Part shown: one piece after another, positions 9,140 to 18,380 of the stretch
How the letters are laid out: each line of letters opens with the position of its first letter
Numbering within the stretch: the stretch's first letter is position 1
Origin: Planctomycetota bacterium
GTDB lineage: Bacteria > Planctomycetota > UBA1135 > GCA-002686595
DNA: 64,000 bases
NCBI GenBank assembly: GCA_014237855.1
Contig: JABACD010000015.1
Location: 1-64,000, forward strand
Reading direction: 5' to 3'
Program-made: the position numbers and the translations under genes
Notes under the pieces: generated by a model
Seen by the model: the letters and a program-made list of their open reading frames with translations, nothing else
Told to the model about the DNA's origin: nothing
The model's database searches: none

Positions 9140-10468
9140 TCAGATGCCTTCGCGTTCCAGGCCCTGCTCTACTGGCCGTAGCGTGATGTGCATGACGATG
9201 CAGGCGGCCACGTAGAAGCCGATCGTGGTGTACATCAAGACCGCGTAGTCATTGCCGGTGGCATCAAGTACTGCGCCGCCCACCAGGGGGCCGACGACCC
9301 AGCCGATCCCCCACAAGCAGAGCAGGAGTGCGTTCTGGAGCTCCCTGAGACCGGGCGGGGACGCCTCCATGAGAAAGGTCTTGAGCACCGGCTGGGAGGC
9401 ATTCATGAATGTGGTGCGCATCAGGTAGGCCACGGCTGCCAGCCAGGCCAGCTCTGCCTGGGCCAGGGTGAGGAAGAAGGGGATGGACGCCAGCTGAACG
9501 GCCATCATTGCTCGCACTGGCCCAAGTGTGGCCATCAGGAAGGGCCCGCTCAGGAACCCGATCGACATCAGTACCTGGCCGCCACCAAAGAGATCGCCCA
9601 CATCTCCCGACGAGAATCCAAATCGCTCGATGAAGTAGAGCGACATGAATGGAATCGTCATGCCTGAGCCCAGCGCAGTGAGCAGTTGTGGTGCGACGAA
9701 GCGCAGCACCAGGCCCCGATTCTTCTCGAGAGTCTTCCACAGTGGGGCGTGGTGTTCGGGGGCGGGCCGCTCTTCGTGTATCCGTAGGTAGACCAGTGCC
9801 GCCAGCGCCGGAAACAGGCCAGCAGTCGAGAGAGCCCAGGCGTGACCCTCGATATCGTTCCCCAGCCAGTTGCTGTAGGCCAGAGCCAGGCGGCCCGCAA
9901 TGATGGCTCCAAGAACGGAGGCCAGCATGCGTGAAGACTCGGCGACGCTGAAGAGCAGTGGCCTGCCCTCCTTCTTCGAGTGACGGAAGAGGAAGGGAGC
10001 ACCGGCCGTGAAGTGCACGGCCCATGCAGAGCCTGCAGCGAGATTGACGGCGAACAGGAGTCCCTGGCTGGGCATCCAGGGTAGTAGTGCGTACAGCAAC
10101 CCGCTGGCAACTGCGGAGATAGCCAGGACACGCCGTGTGGAGTAGCGTGCAAGCAGCATGGCTGCGGGAGCCGTTGCCAGGACCTGTCCCCAGGGCTGGC
10201 CTGATGCCACGAATCCAACCTCGCTCTTCGAGAGCCCTTGAAGGTCGAGGAAGATGGCCAGGAGGGTGAAGGGGAAGGTGAAGCTGATCCCCATGATGCA
10301 GGATCCGAGGAGGTACCGCCTGGCATCCGGCTGTAGCTGCAGGCGCTTGCGCGGCGCGACATCAGAACCAGCATCCTGGTTCGTGGCCTCCAGGCCGTCA
10401 TGATCCTCTGACTTCATTCGTGGGGGGGAGACCTCGGAGATCGTGGAAGCTCCCACAATCGGCGGCAC
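9140..10468 (-). CDS. MFS transporter
   Basis: A 442-residue major facilitator with about 12 hydrophobic helices. It has a polar N-terminal extension of about 50 residues and a cytoplasmic loop between the two halves (around RIHEERPAPEHHAPLWKTL). Loop 2-3 motif remnants (ARYSTRRVLAI) fit the family. The frame opens with GTG at 10468; an ATG at 10417 (MKSEDHD) is an equally possible start. It has no partner gene, lying between the clpC terminator and yjbQ, so the substrate is unknown. Drug or sugar efflux is typical of such divergent members, but nothing here shows it. Confidence 0.8.
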   Translation of the reverse strand: MPPIVGASTISEVSPPRMKSEDHDGLEATNQDAGSDVAPRKRLQLQPDARRYLLGSCIMGISFTFPFTLLAIFLDLQGLSKSEVGFVASGQPWGQVLATAPAAMLLARYSTRRVLAISAVASGLLYALLPWMPSQGLLFAVNLAAGSAWAVHFTAGAPFLFRHSKKEGRPLLFSVAESSRMLASVLGAIIAGRLALAYSNWLGNDIEGHAWALSTAGLFPALAALVYLRIHEERPAPEHHAPLWKTLEKNRGLVLRFVAPQLLTALGSGMTIPFMSLYFIERFGFSSGDVGDLFGGGQVLMSIGFLSGPFLMATLGPVRAMMAVQLASIPFFLTLAQAELAWLAAVAYLMRTTFMNASQPVLKTFLMEASPPGLRELQNALLLCLWGIGWVVGPLVGGAVLDATGNDYAVLMYTTIGFYVAACIVMHITLRPVEQGLEREGI

Positions 10469-10562
10469 ATCCTAGGTGCCCTGAGTCCCAGGAGGCCCTG
10501 CGAATCCTGTTCTTGAGATCCAGTTGCAGGCTTCTGCTCTCGCGATGGGAACTGCTGAACGA

Positions 10563-10609
10563 ATCGAGAAGCCCCTCGGACCGAGTCGGTCCGAGGGGCT
10601 TCTCGATTA
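10563..10609 (-). terminator. Strong hairpin, terminator of clpC
   Basis: A perfect inverted repeat of 21-base arms (10563-10583 and 10589-10609) with a five-base loop begins about 37 bases past the clpC stop on the minus strand. The arms are GC-rich in the middle and A/T at the base. It is the strongest hairpin in the window. No long T run follows, so factor-assisted or T-poor termination is implied. Confidence 0.75.
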
Positions 10610-10645
10610 TCGAATCCGAGCAGCGTTGCTCTCGGATCGCCTGGC

Positions 10646-13177
10646 CTAGCTTTCGGTCTTGACCGGCTTGGGCTCCGGAGGAGTGGTCTTGCCGTGAGGC
10701 ACGAACTCCAGGCTCTCGTTGTCCTTGGAGGCCTTGACGGCCAGCACGGAACCACCCTCGAACTCCGCCCGAAGGATGTGCTCTGCGAGCGGATCCTCGA
10801 TGAAGCGTTCGATGGCTCTGCGGAGCGGACGTGCGCCGTAATCCTCGTTGAAGCCATTGGAGATCAAGAACTCGATGGCTGACTGATCGAGCTCCAGCGT
10901 GATGCCACGCTCGCCAAGTCGCTCCCTGACACCCATCAGCTGGATGTGGACGATCCGGCGTAGGTCATCATTTGTGAGCGGGTTGAAGATAATCAGCTCG
11001 TCAAGGCGGTTGAGGAACTCAGGCCTGAAGTGACGTTCGACTTCGATCATCACATCGGACTTCATCTTCTTCTTGCGATCATCGATAGTGCTGTCGACCT
11101 CCTTGGCCACGCGGTCGAAGCCCAGGCGAGAGCCCGACTTCATCTGCTGAGATCCGAGGTTCGAGGTCATGATCAGAATCACGTTCCGGAAGTCCACGTG
11201 ACGGCCAAACGAATCGGTCAGGCGGCCTTCCTCCATGATCTGGAGCAGCATGTTGAAGACGTCAGGGTGAGCCTTCTCAATCTCGTCGAGCAGCACCACC
11301 GAGTAGGGCCTACGTCGGACCTTCTCTGTGAGCTGGCCGCCCTCCTCGTAGCCGACATACCCAGGGGGCGCCCCGACCAGACGGGAGGCATTGTGCTTCT
11401 CCATGTACTCACTCATGTCCATGGTGATGACGGCGTCCTCGTCACCGAACATGAAGTTCGCGAGTTGCTTGCAGAGGTAGGTCTTGCCCACGCCCGAGGG
11501 GCCCAGGAAGATGAATGAGCCAGTGGGGCGGCGCGGGTCCTTGAGGCCCGAACGTGAACGGCGGATCGAGCGCGCGATGGCCTTGATGGCGTCATCCTGG
11601 TTGATGACGACCTCCGCCAGCTCGTTCTCCATCTTGAGGAGTCGCTCTGCCTCGGCCTTCTCCAGGCGGGTGAGAGGAATACCAGTCATCTTCGAGACGG
11701 TCTCGGCGATGATCTCGGCATCTACCTCGCCTACGGATTCGGAACTGGCCTGCTCCTGGCGCCACTCGTTCTGGACCTCTTCCTTCTTCTTCTTGAGCTG
11801 GTAGGCCTCATCGCGAAGCTTGGCGGCCTTCTCGAAGTCCTGGTCGGTGACAGCCTCGTCCTTGCTACGCTCGAGCTCGGTGATCTGGTTGATCAGGTCG
11901 CGCATGTCCGGCGGCGGAACCATCGACTTGATACGGACTCTGGCACCGGCCTCATCGATCACATCGATTGCCTTGTCGGGCAGGAAGCGGTTGTTGATGT
12001 ACCGCGTGGAGAGGTCGACGGCGGCCACCAGTGCCTCGTCGGTGTAGTTGACGCGGTGGTGTGCCTCGTACCGGTCGCTGAGTCCCCTGAGGATCTCGAT
12101 GGCCTGCTCGGAAGTCGGCGGATCGACATTGACCGCCTGGAATCGACGCTCCAGCGCGCCGTCCTTCTCGATGTGCTTGCGATACTCGTCGAGCGTGGTC
12201 GCCCCGATGCACTGGATCTCGCCCCTCGAGAGGGCCGGCTTCAGCACGTTTGAGGCATCGATCGCGCCCTCGGCACCGCCAGCGCCCACGAGGGTGTGGA
12301 GCTCGTCGATGAACAGGATGACATCGCCGACTCGCCGAACCTCGGTCATCACGGCCTTGATGCGTTCCTCGAACTGGCCGCGATACTTGGTGCCTGCGAC
12401 CATCAGGGCGAGGTCCAGCACCACGATGCGCTTACCTCGGAGGATCTCGGGAACCTCGTTATTGATGATTCCCTGTGCCAGTCCCTCGACAATAGCGGTC
12501 TTCCCGACGCCGGGTTCACCGAGCAAGACCGGGTTGTTCTTGGTACGACGCGCGAGAATCTGAATCACGCGCTCGATCTCGAGTGTACGGCCGATGACCG
12601 CGTCGAGCTTGCCCTCGCGAGCGAGCTCGGTCAGGTCGCGCCCGAAGGAATCGAGGGCAGGAGTCTTGCTCTTGCCGTTACCGCTTCCACCGGTGGGTGT
12701 CTCGCCAATACCGGGCTCGTCGTCATCATCGTCGGCAGCTTCTGCACCGAGGAAGTCGAGAACCTCTTCACGGACGTCCTCCAGCTTCACACCCAGGTTC
12801 ATGAGTACCTGGGCAGCGATACCTTCGTTCTCCTTGATGAGTCCGAGCAGGATGTGCTCAGTGCCAATGTAATTGTGACCGAGGTTGCTGGCCTCTTCGA
12901 GCGAGAGCTCGAGCACCTTCTTGGCCTTCGGGGTGAAGGGGAGCTGGCCCATCGTCACCATGGAAGGTCCGGTCTTCACGATCTTCTCAACCTCGACGCG
13001 GATCTTGTCCAGGTCGATGTGCATCTGCTTGAGCACATTTGCGGCGACCCCGCTTCCTTCCTGGACGAGGCCGAGAAGGATGTGCTCGGTACCCAGGTAT
13101 TCGTGATTGAACCTCTGGGCCTCTTGGCGGGCCAGGTTCATCACCTTCTTGGCGCGGTCAGTGAAGCGATCGAACAT
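10646..13177 (-). CDS. clpC: ATP-dependent Clp protease ATP-binding subunit ClpC
   Basis: An 843-residue Hsp100 unfoldase. Its order is standard for ClpC: two N-terminal Clp repeats (about 1-145); an acidic/Gly-rich linker (about 146-172); AAA domain 1 with Walker A GEPGVGKT (about 220-227) and [13 protein letters not shown]; a UVR/coiled-coil middle domain (about 425-480); AAA domain 2 with GPSGVGKT and [14 protein letters not shown]; and the C-terminal D2-small domain. It unfolds proteins and feeds them to ClpP in the cytoplasm. An AGGAG ribosome-binding site lies directly before the ATG. It is preceded on the same strand by mcsA after a 284-base gap and ends in a strong terminator. clpP is not in this window. 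Confidence 0.97.
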   Translation of the reverse strand: MFDRFTDRAKKVMNLARQEAQRFNHEYLGTEHILLGLVQEGSGVAANVLKQMHIDLDKIRVEVEKIVKTGPSMVTMGQLPFTPKAKKVLELSLEEASNLGHNYIGTEHILLGLIKENEGIAAQVLMNLGVKLEDVREEVLDFLGAEAADDDDDEPGIGETPTGGSGNGKSKTPALDSFGRDLTELAREGKLDAVIGRTLEIERVIQILARRTKNNPVLLGEPGVGKTAIVEGLAQGIINNEVPEILRGKRIVVLDLALMVAGTKYRGQFEERIKAVMTEVRRVGDVILFIDELHTLVGAGGAEGAIDASNVLKPALSRGEIQCIGATTLDEYRKHIEKDGALERRFQAVNVDPPTSEQAIEILRGLSDRYEAHHRVNYTDEALVAAVDLSTRYINNRFLPDKAIDVIDEAGARVRIKSMVPPPDMRDLINQITELERSKDEAVTDQDFEKAAKLRDEAYQLKKKKEEVQNEWRQEQASSESVGEVDAEIIAETVSKMTGIPLTRLEKAEAERLLKMENELAEVVINQDDAIKAIARSIRRSRSGLKDPRRPTGSFIFLGPSGVGKTYLCKQLANFMFGDEDAVITMDMSEYMEKHNASRLVGAPPGYVGYEEGGQLTEKVRRRPYSVVLLDEIEKAHPDVFNMLLQIMEEGRLTDSFGRHVDFRNVILIMTSNLGSQQMKSGSRLGFDRVAKEVDSTIDDRKKKMKSDVMIEVERHFRPEFLNRLDELIIFNPLTNDDLRRIVHIQLMGVRERLGERGITLELDQSAIEFLISNGFNEDYGARPLRRAIERFIEDPLAEHILRAEFEGGSVLAVKASKDNESLEFVPHGKTTPPEPKPVKTES

Positions 13178-13461
13178 TTTCTCCTCGCGGGTTGTGGACG
13201 CCTGTCCAGGCGGTCGTTCCCAAGTCAGCGGTGGATGAGTCGGGAGGGGAGGTGCGGTGACAATTGGTGTAGACCCATCTACATCGGCCTTCGAGGCCCA
13301 TCGGTTGAATCCGAAGGCGCTACGGGCTCAGCGAAAGGGACCCTATTATGCAACTTGGAGCCCCCTGGTGGCTTGGGTTGGATTTGCGACCTCCTACACT
13401 GGGCGTGCTGTAGGGCACCACAAGTTGTTATTCAGTAGTCTCTTAGTGAATCCTGAAGCTC
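13178..13461 (-). promoter_or_regulatory. Probable clpC promoter/operator region
   Basis: The 284-base gap between mcsA and clpC is long for two functionally linked co-directional genes, so clpC probably has its own promoter here. A short palindrome, TGTAGA-CCCA-TCTACA, sits at 13268-13283, and a -10-like CATAAT lies near 13350 on the minus strand. I see neither a CIRCE element nor a CtsR-type direct repeat. The palindrome as an operator is a guess. Confidence 0.3.
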
Positions 13462-13983
13462 CTAGGCGCCTTCACCGAGGCTCTGGAGTTCATCCCTGAT
13501 CCGGGCGGCGTTCTCGTAGGCTTCCTCGCGGATGGCCTCGTTGAGTTCCTTCTTGAGGCTCGAGATGACCTGCATGCGGTCCAGCTCGTCGGAGGAGATA
13601 CCGGGAATTCGGCCGTCGTGTTGGAGGGCCCCGTGAACGCGCTCGAGTATTTCCTCGATGTCAGAGGCGAAGAGCTCGTAGTCATTGGCGCAGCCGATGC
13701 GCCCTCGAGTTCGGAGTTCCTCGCGAGTCATTCCGCACTCGGGGCATTCGATATCCGGCTCCTCCTTTCCCTGGTTTCCGGAGGATTGAAGCAGCTTCCA
13801 GATGTCTCCCAGGGTCTTCTTCACCACTGGTGCGTGGGGGAGGTTCTTGCTCTGGGCGCACATCTCGCACAGCAGTTGCTGATGGTGTGCTGACTCGACC
13901 TCGCCATCCGCCTTGGGCAGGATCTCGATGACGGTCACCGTGGCGACGTTCTTGTGGCAGTTCTCGCAGGTCTGATAGGACAT
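13462..13983 (-). CDS. mcsA: McsA-like zinc-finger/UVR protein
   Basis: A 173-residue protein with N-terminal Cys pairs (C6/C9 and C39/C42), a second zinc site (C80/C83 and C98) and a C-terminal UVR motif (about 138-170, LKKELNEAIREEAYENAARI). In Firmicutes McsA activates the protein-arginine kinase McsB, which marks proteins for ClpCP. Here the fourth cysteine of the second site is replaced (C98-A-N-D101). The ATG at 13983 (MSYQTCENC) is the family start; an in-frame ATG at 14046 would add 21 unrelated residues. It lies upstream of clpC, but neither mcsB nor ctsR is present in the window. Confidence 0.85.
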   Translation of the reverse strand: MSYQTCENCHKNVATVTVIEILPKADGEVESAHHQQLLCEMCAQSKNLPHAPVVKKTLGDIWKLLQSSGNQGKEEPDIECPECGMTREELRTRGRIGCANDYELFASDIEEILERVHGALQHDGRIPGISSDELDRMQVISSLKKELNEAIREEAYENAARIRDELQSLGEGA

Positions 13984-14140
13984 CTTTTCTCTCGGCCAGC
14001 CAATGGCCGACCTCCCAATATACCCTCGGCCGATGCCCTCAAACACGGTGAAGCCAATCCCCCCTAAATGGTCCTGGAGCTTCCTCGCGGGTGGCCCAGC
14101 GCATCGACTCTATTTGGGACCGTAAGGCCTTGTTTTCACC

Positions 14141-15550
14141 TCAATTGTCACTGTTTCGTGATCTTTCTTCCTCTTCTGAGCTCACGAGGCCCAGGCTCCA
14201 GGCGTGGGCCTGGAATGCCCGTGCCCTGGCCTGGAAATTGGGGTAGGCATCGAAACTGGAGCAGGCTGGAGAGAACAGAATTCCACTGGACTCCTGCTCG
14301 AGCGCGACTTCCAGGGCTTCTTCTGGACCATAGGTCAGGCTTGCCTTGATACCGGCCCTGGAGAAAATCAGAGGCCAGGTCTCCGTGGCGCTGCCAAACA
14401 GCACGACCTTGGACTTCCGTCGAGTCAGCGTGGACAGGAGCAGACCGAGATCCAGGGCCTTGGTCTTCCCTCCAATCAGCACGGTGAGTCCCTCTGGCAG
14501 GGTCTCCAGGGCCGAGATGGTGGAGTCGGGTGTTGTCGAGACGCCGTTGTCCCAGAGAGGGCAGTCGCCCAGCTTCCCAAGCAGCTGCAACCGATGGGGC
14601 AGTCCCTTGAGCTCGGGAATGGCCCGGGCCAGGAGTTCTGGGCTTGCCCCCTGGAGAGCGGCCAAGCCCAGGGCCACGAGGAGGTTGTCCAGCTGGAACG
14701 GAGCCTGGAGAGGACTTGTTGAGACCGGCCCCAACGACTGGGAATTCAGGCGAAAGTGGCCATCCTCAATCCTGAGCTCCGGCCCCCCCGGGACGAGCGT
14801 CTGGATGTCCTCGGGGACCTCGAAGTCATCTGGAAGAGTCTCGCGGGGCATGATCAGGGTGCCTCCCGGCGGGATGCACTCGGTCAGCCGCAGCTTGGCC
14901 CTGGCGTACTCATCACGGGTGCCGTGTCTCTCCAGGTGGTCAGCGTGAATGTTGACGATGCCCGCCGCATGAATGGGGGACTGCTCCCGAGTCCGCAGGG
15001 TGTGCTCGGGGAGATTCTCGAGCTGGTAGCTGGAGAGTTCGACGGCACAGACATCTGTCGATTGGATCTCCGAGAGCTCGGAAAGGAGTGATCTCCCGAT
15101 GTTGCCACCCAGAAAGGTGCGTACCCCGGCGGCCTCCAGAAGCTGGGCCAGGTAGTGGGTGCTCGAGCTCTTGCCCTGGGTGCCAGTGATCGCGAGCACC
15201 CTTGCGGGGCAGGCATCCAGGAACAGCCCAATCTCGCTGGTGATACGTGCACCCGCTCGAAAGGCATTGACGATCTGGGCATTGGAAGGAGGGACCGCGG
15301 GATTCACGACGAGGACGTCGCAGGTGGAGAAATCCCTGGGACGGTGCTGGCCCAGGATCAGCTCGAGGTCCAGACCCTCGAGGTCCCTGACGGCAGGCTC
15401 GAGCTGGGTCTCATCGCGGAGATCGGTGACCGTTACCTGGGCACCCCGCTCGGCCAGGAAGCGGGTAGCTGCCGCTCCACCTCCGAAGAGCCCCAACCCC
15501 ATGACCGTCGCCCGCTGGCCGGTGAAGTCCGTGGTCTTGGTCTCCGTCAC
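14141..15550 (-). CDS. murD: UDP-N-acetylmuramoyl-L-alanine:D-glutamate ligase
   Basis: A 469-residue Mur ligase. It has an N-terminal Rossmann domain (VMGLGLFGGGAAATRFLA), a central ATPase domain with the P-loop ITGTQGKSSSTH (about 119-130), a GGNIG segment typical of MurD (about 148-152), and a C-terminal domain with DNGVSTTPDS and LIGGKTKALD. MurD adds D-Glu to UDP-MurNAc-L-Ala in cytoplasmic peptidoglycan precursor synthesis. The usual Asn/Thr of the P-loop are Gln/Ser. It sits outside any division/cell-wall cluster. Its start overlaps the stop of the PEGA lipoprotein gene by four bases, so the two are cotranscribed. Confidence 0.93.
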   Translation of the reverse strand: MTETKTTDFTGQRATVMGLGLFGGGAAATRFLAERGAQVTVTDLRDETQLEPAVRDLEGLDLELILGQHRPRDFSTCDVLVVNPAVPPSNAQIVNAFRAGARITSEIGLFLDACPARVLAITGTQGKSSSTHYLAQLLEAAGVRTFLGGNIGRSLLSELSEIQSTDVCAVELSSYQLENLPEHTLRTREQSPIHAAGIVNIHADHLERHGTRDEYARAKLRLTECIPPGGTLIMPRETLPDDFEVPEDIQTLVPGGPELRIEDGHFRLNSQSLGPVSTSPLQAPFQLDNLLVALGLAALQGASPELLARAIPELKGLPHRLQLLGKLGDCPLWDNGVSTTPDSTISALETLPEGLTVLIGGKTKALDLGLLLSTLTRRKSKVVLFGSATETWPLIFSRAGIKASLTYGPEEALEVALEQESSGILFSPACSSFDAYPNFQARARAFQAHAWSLGLVSSEEEERSRNSDN

Positions 15551-16020
15551 GAGTCGCCGTCCGTGGCCTCTTCTTCCTCAGAGCCCGGGGGGGCCGGGGG
15601 GAGCTGGTTGGGCCCGGCTGGTCCGGCCCTTCGCAGTCCCTCAGCTCGTTCAAGGACCGCGTCGAAGTCTGGCTGCGAGACCTCTCCAGTCTGTGGCTCG
15701 AGGACGACCTCGAGGCGATGAATGTCATTCCAGCCAAAGGGCAACAGGATCTCGCTGAAGTAGTCGAGCGGGAAGTGGCTGAACCAGGGAGGCTCAATCT
15801 CCATCTTCTCACTGATCCCACGGTATCCCTGACGGATGATCGACACCTGCCTGGTTCCGTAGCTCTCGAAGCGAATGTCGAGTGGGGTTCTACCAACCAG
15901 CTTGCCGTCGAGACGAACCTGGGCTCCAGGGGGGTCGCTGACGAAGACCAGGTGGCGCTCGGAGCGGCAGCTACTCAGGGGCAAGGCCAGGAGGACCAGG
16001 CTGAGTGGGAGGGCACGCAT
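15547..16020 (-). CDS. PEGA-domain lipoprotein
   Basis: A 157-residue protein with a lipoprotein leader ending in LPLSSC (lipobox Cys about residue 18), a PEGA domain (VFVSDPPGAQVRLDGKLVG, about 25-70) and an acidic Pro-rich tail. PEGA domains are small beta modules on surface and cell-wall-associated proteins. I chose the ATG at 16020, directly before the hydrophobic core; an ATG at 16050 would add ten basic residues. The stop overlaps the murD start (ATGA). Coupling to murD suggests an envelope role, which is inference only. Confidence 0.8.
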   Translation of the reverse strand: MRALPLSLVLLALPLSSCRSERHLVFVSDPPGAQVRLDGKLVGRTPLDIRFESYGTRQVSIIRQGYRGISEKMEIEPPWFSHFPLDYFSEILLPFGWNDIHRLEVVLEPQTGEVSQPDFDAVLERAEGLRRAGPAGPNQLPPAPPGSEEEEATDGDS

Positions 16021-16100
16021 GCTTGGATTTCTACGAACTCCAGACTTCATGGCAAGTGTCAGCTCTCCGAATCAGCGGGATTCGAAGGCCACCGGCCAGG

Positions 16101-16192
<92 letters not shown>

Positions 16193-16377
16193 GCGCTCTT
16201 AGGGCGGGGATGGTACTCCTCGCCACCCTGGTGGGCAAGGCCCCTGAGCGCCGGAGGGGGGCCCGAAACGTCCGGGCTGCAGATCCCAATGAATTGGCCC
16301 GGACCAGCCTCCTACCCCCGATGCCCTCGCGAGCTATGATTCTGACTCGCGGGAGGCTCCAATCCTCCCAGGTATTC

Positions 16378-18330
16378 ATGACTCGCAGCCAAACTCTCCC
16401 GTCTCCTGACCTGGATCAGCAGGCTCGGGGCCACGCCAGCCTGAATTTGTGGCTGGTCAATGTCCTCCTGGGGGTGCTGGTAGGCACGGCCTATCTTCGC
16501 CACCTCCCAGACGATGTCTCTGCCCGAGGCTGGGTCTTCGTGATCTTCGGTCTTTTTTCATGTGTGGCGACCCTGGCACTGATCCCGGGGTTGATCTCCT
16601 GGGGGACACTGCGCTTTCTGAGTCGGATGGAAGCCCAGGCCTGGATCCAGGCGCTCTGCGGAGCGGCCTTCCTCTCCATCATGAAGGTGGACACAGTGGT
16701 CTACGAGTTGCTTCGCTACCACTTCTTCAGTTCGGCCGTCTTCAACGTGGCTGTCACCCCGGGCTCAGAAGATGCCGTACACCTTGGCGGTCATGTTTGG
16801 ATCCCGGTAGCGATCGCGATCACGCTCTTGACCGTCGGCCAGTTCCTTGGCTGGCGCTACCTCTATCGCCATTACCTGGAGACTCGTTCGATTCGAGAGT
16901 TCAGCTCGTTGTTCTCTCGACCAGTCGCGATCTGGGCAGTGGTGTTGCTCCTGGTCATCGGCGTTGAGAAGAGTATCTATGCTGCTGCTGACATCGAAGG
17001 TGACCGAGAGGTGACCTACGTCTCAGAGGTCCTTCCTGCCTACTCTCCGCTTCGTGTGTCCAAGTATCTGCCCGAAGGGCTGGGGTTGGATGTGGATGGA
17101 GTGACCGGGATCGAGCTGCAGCCCAAGGGGGCTCCACTTGCTTATCCCCATGAGTGGCCCCAGCTCGACTCCAATGGCCGTCGACCCAATGTCCTGATAC
17201 TCGTGATTGACTCATGGCGACGTGATGCTCTGAGTGAAGAGGCCAGCCCCAGGCTGTACGAGCTCTCGCGCGAGGCAATGCGATTTGACAATCATCATGC
17301 GGGTGGGAACGGCACTCGCTTTGGCATCTTCACCATGCTGTATGGACTGCATGGCTCCTACTGGTTCTCAGCGCTCAAGGAGCGTCGCTCACCGGTGTTG
17401 CTTGATGTCTTACAAGGTGAAGGCTACGAGGTTCGTGTGCACTCGAGTGCCTCGATGAATTTCCCGGAGTTTCGCGACTGCGCCTTCACCAATTGTGCTG
17501 ACGGGGTACGGGATCAGTACCCCCAGGAGAAGCACTTCGAGCGTGATCTGGCTGTTGCCGATGACTTCGCAGCTTTCATTGAAGCACGGCAGGAGGTTCG
17601 GGAGTCTGGAGGGCAGAGCCAGCCCTTCTTTGGGTTCCTGCTGCTCGACTCCGCTCATCAGCCCTACTCGTACCCTGGAGAGGGTAAGTTTCAGCCCACG
17701 GCGGAAGGAATCGACTACGTTGAGCTCTCCCATGACAGGTCACCCGAGCTGATCGAGCGCTTGCACAATCGCTATCTCAATGCAGTTCACTTCGCCGATT
17801 CAGTGGCTGCAGATCTGATCGAGGACCTGCGCGCGTCGGGGGAGCTGGACGACACGTTGGTGATCGTGACTGGTGATCATGGCGAGGAGTTCCAGGAGAG
17901 CAGCTTCTGGGGGCACACGAGTAATTTCACTACCGAACAAATCGGGGTGCCATTCTTCATCATCGGCGCTGGTATTGAGCAAGGAGTCGAGGTCAGCCCT
18001 ACCTCTCATCTGGACATCGCGCCCACGGTGCTCGAGCTGATGGGGGCGGACCCGACGACACGCGGTACGTGGTGCCTTGGTGAGAATCTCTTTGATCCAC
18101 CTGGAGACCGAGATGTGGTCGTCTCGGGTTGGGAGCACGTGGGAGTGATCACGCCGGAGTTGATCTTTCGTATTCGAATGGGCGGGGGCACCTCTCGAGA
18201 CGTTTCTGTCTATGACGTCAGCTGGCGTCCGCAGAACGACGCCAACCACCAGATCGAGATTCACGAGACGATCTTGCAACAGGTCAGCGAGGAGTGTGGA
18301 CGATTCCTCGTTGGAGTGGGTACCCAGTAA
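16378..18330 (+). CDS. YejM/PbgA-like membrane sulfatase-fold protein
   Basis: A 650-residue protein with about five N-terminal transmembrane helices (residues about 20-220) and a periplasmic alkaline-phosphatase/sulfatase-fold domain. That domain opens with NVLILVIDSWRRDAL (about 283), continues with the GGNGTRFGIFTMLYG segment carrying the Thr of the active-site region (about 315), and contains VTGDHGEEF (about 505) and a distal GHTSNF. The DUF3413-plus-sulfatase layout and the GN-TR-GIF signature match YejM/PbgA, which monitors LPS in the inner membrane of enterobacteria. A GCTATGAT sequence at 16333-16340 is a plausible -10. I took the ATG at 16378; frames open further upstream but over the tRNA leader region. 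Confidence 0.82.
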   Translation: MTRSQTLPSPDLDQQARGHASLNLWLVNVLLGVLVGTAYLRHLPDDVSARGWVFVIFGLFSCVATLALIPGLISWGTLRFLSRMEAQAWIQALCGAAFLSIMKVDTVVYELLRYHFFSSAVFNVAVTPGSEDAVHLGGHVWIPVAIAITLLTVGQFLGWRYLYRHYLETRSIREFSSLFSRPVAIWAVVLLLVIGVEKSIYAAADIEGDREVTYVSEVLPAYSPLRVSKYLPEGLGLDVDGVTGIELQPKGAPLAYPHEWPQLDSNGRRPNVLILVIDSWRRDALSEEASPRLYELSREAMRFDNHHAGGNGTRFGIFTMLYGLHGSYWFSALKERRSPVLLDVLQGEGYEVRVHSSASMNFPEFRDCAFTNCADGVRDQYPQEKHFERDLAVADDFAAFIEARQEVRESGGQSQPFFGFLLLDSAHQPYSYPGEGKFQPTAEGIDYVELSHDRSPELIERLHNRYLNAVHFADSVAADLIEDLRASGELDDTLVIVTGDHGEEFQESSFWGHTSNFTTEQIGVPFFIIGAGIEQGVEVSPTSHLDIAPTVLELMGADPTTRGTWCLGENLFDPPGDRDVVVSGWEHVGVITPELIFRIRMGGGTSRDVSVYDVSWRPQNDANHQIEIHETILQQVSEECGRFLVGVGTQ

Positions 18331-18380
18331 GGCCGGTCAGCCAGGGCCACACCACGTGGCTACCAGCTCGGAACTCAGTG

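Noticed and set aside
12296..13438. 380-codon open frame on the plus strand over clpC
   Set aside because: Antisense shadow of a strongly conserved gene; composition follows the codon bias of clpC.
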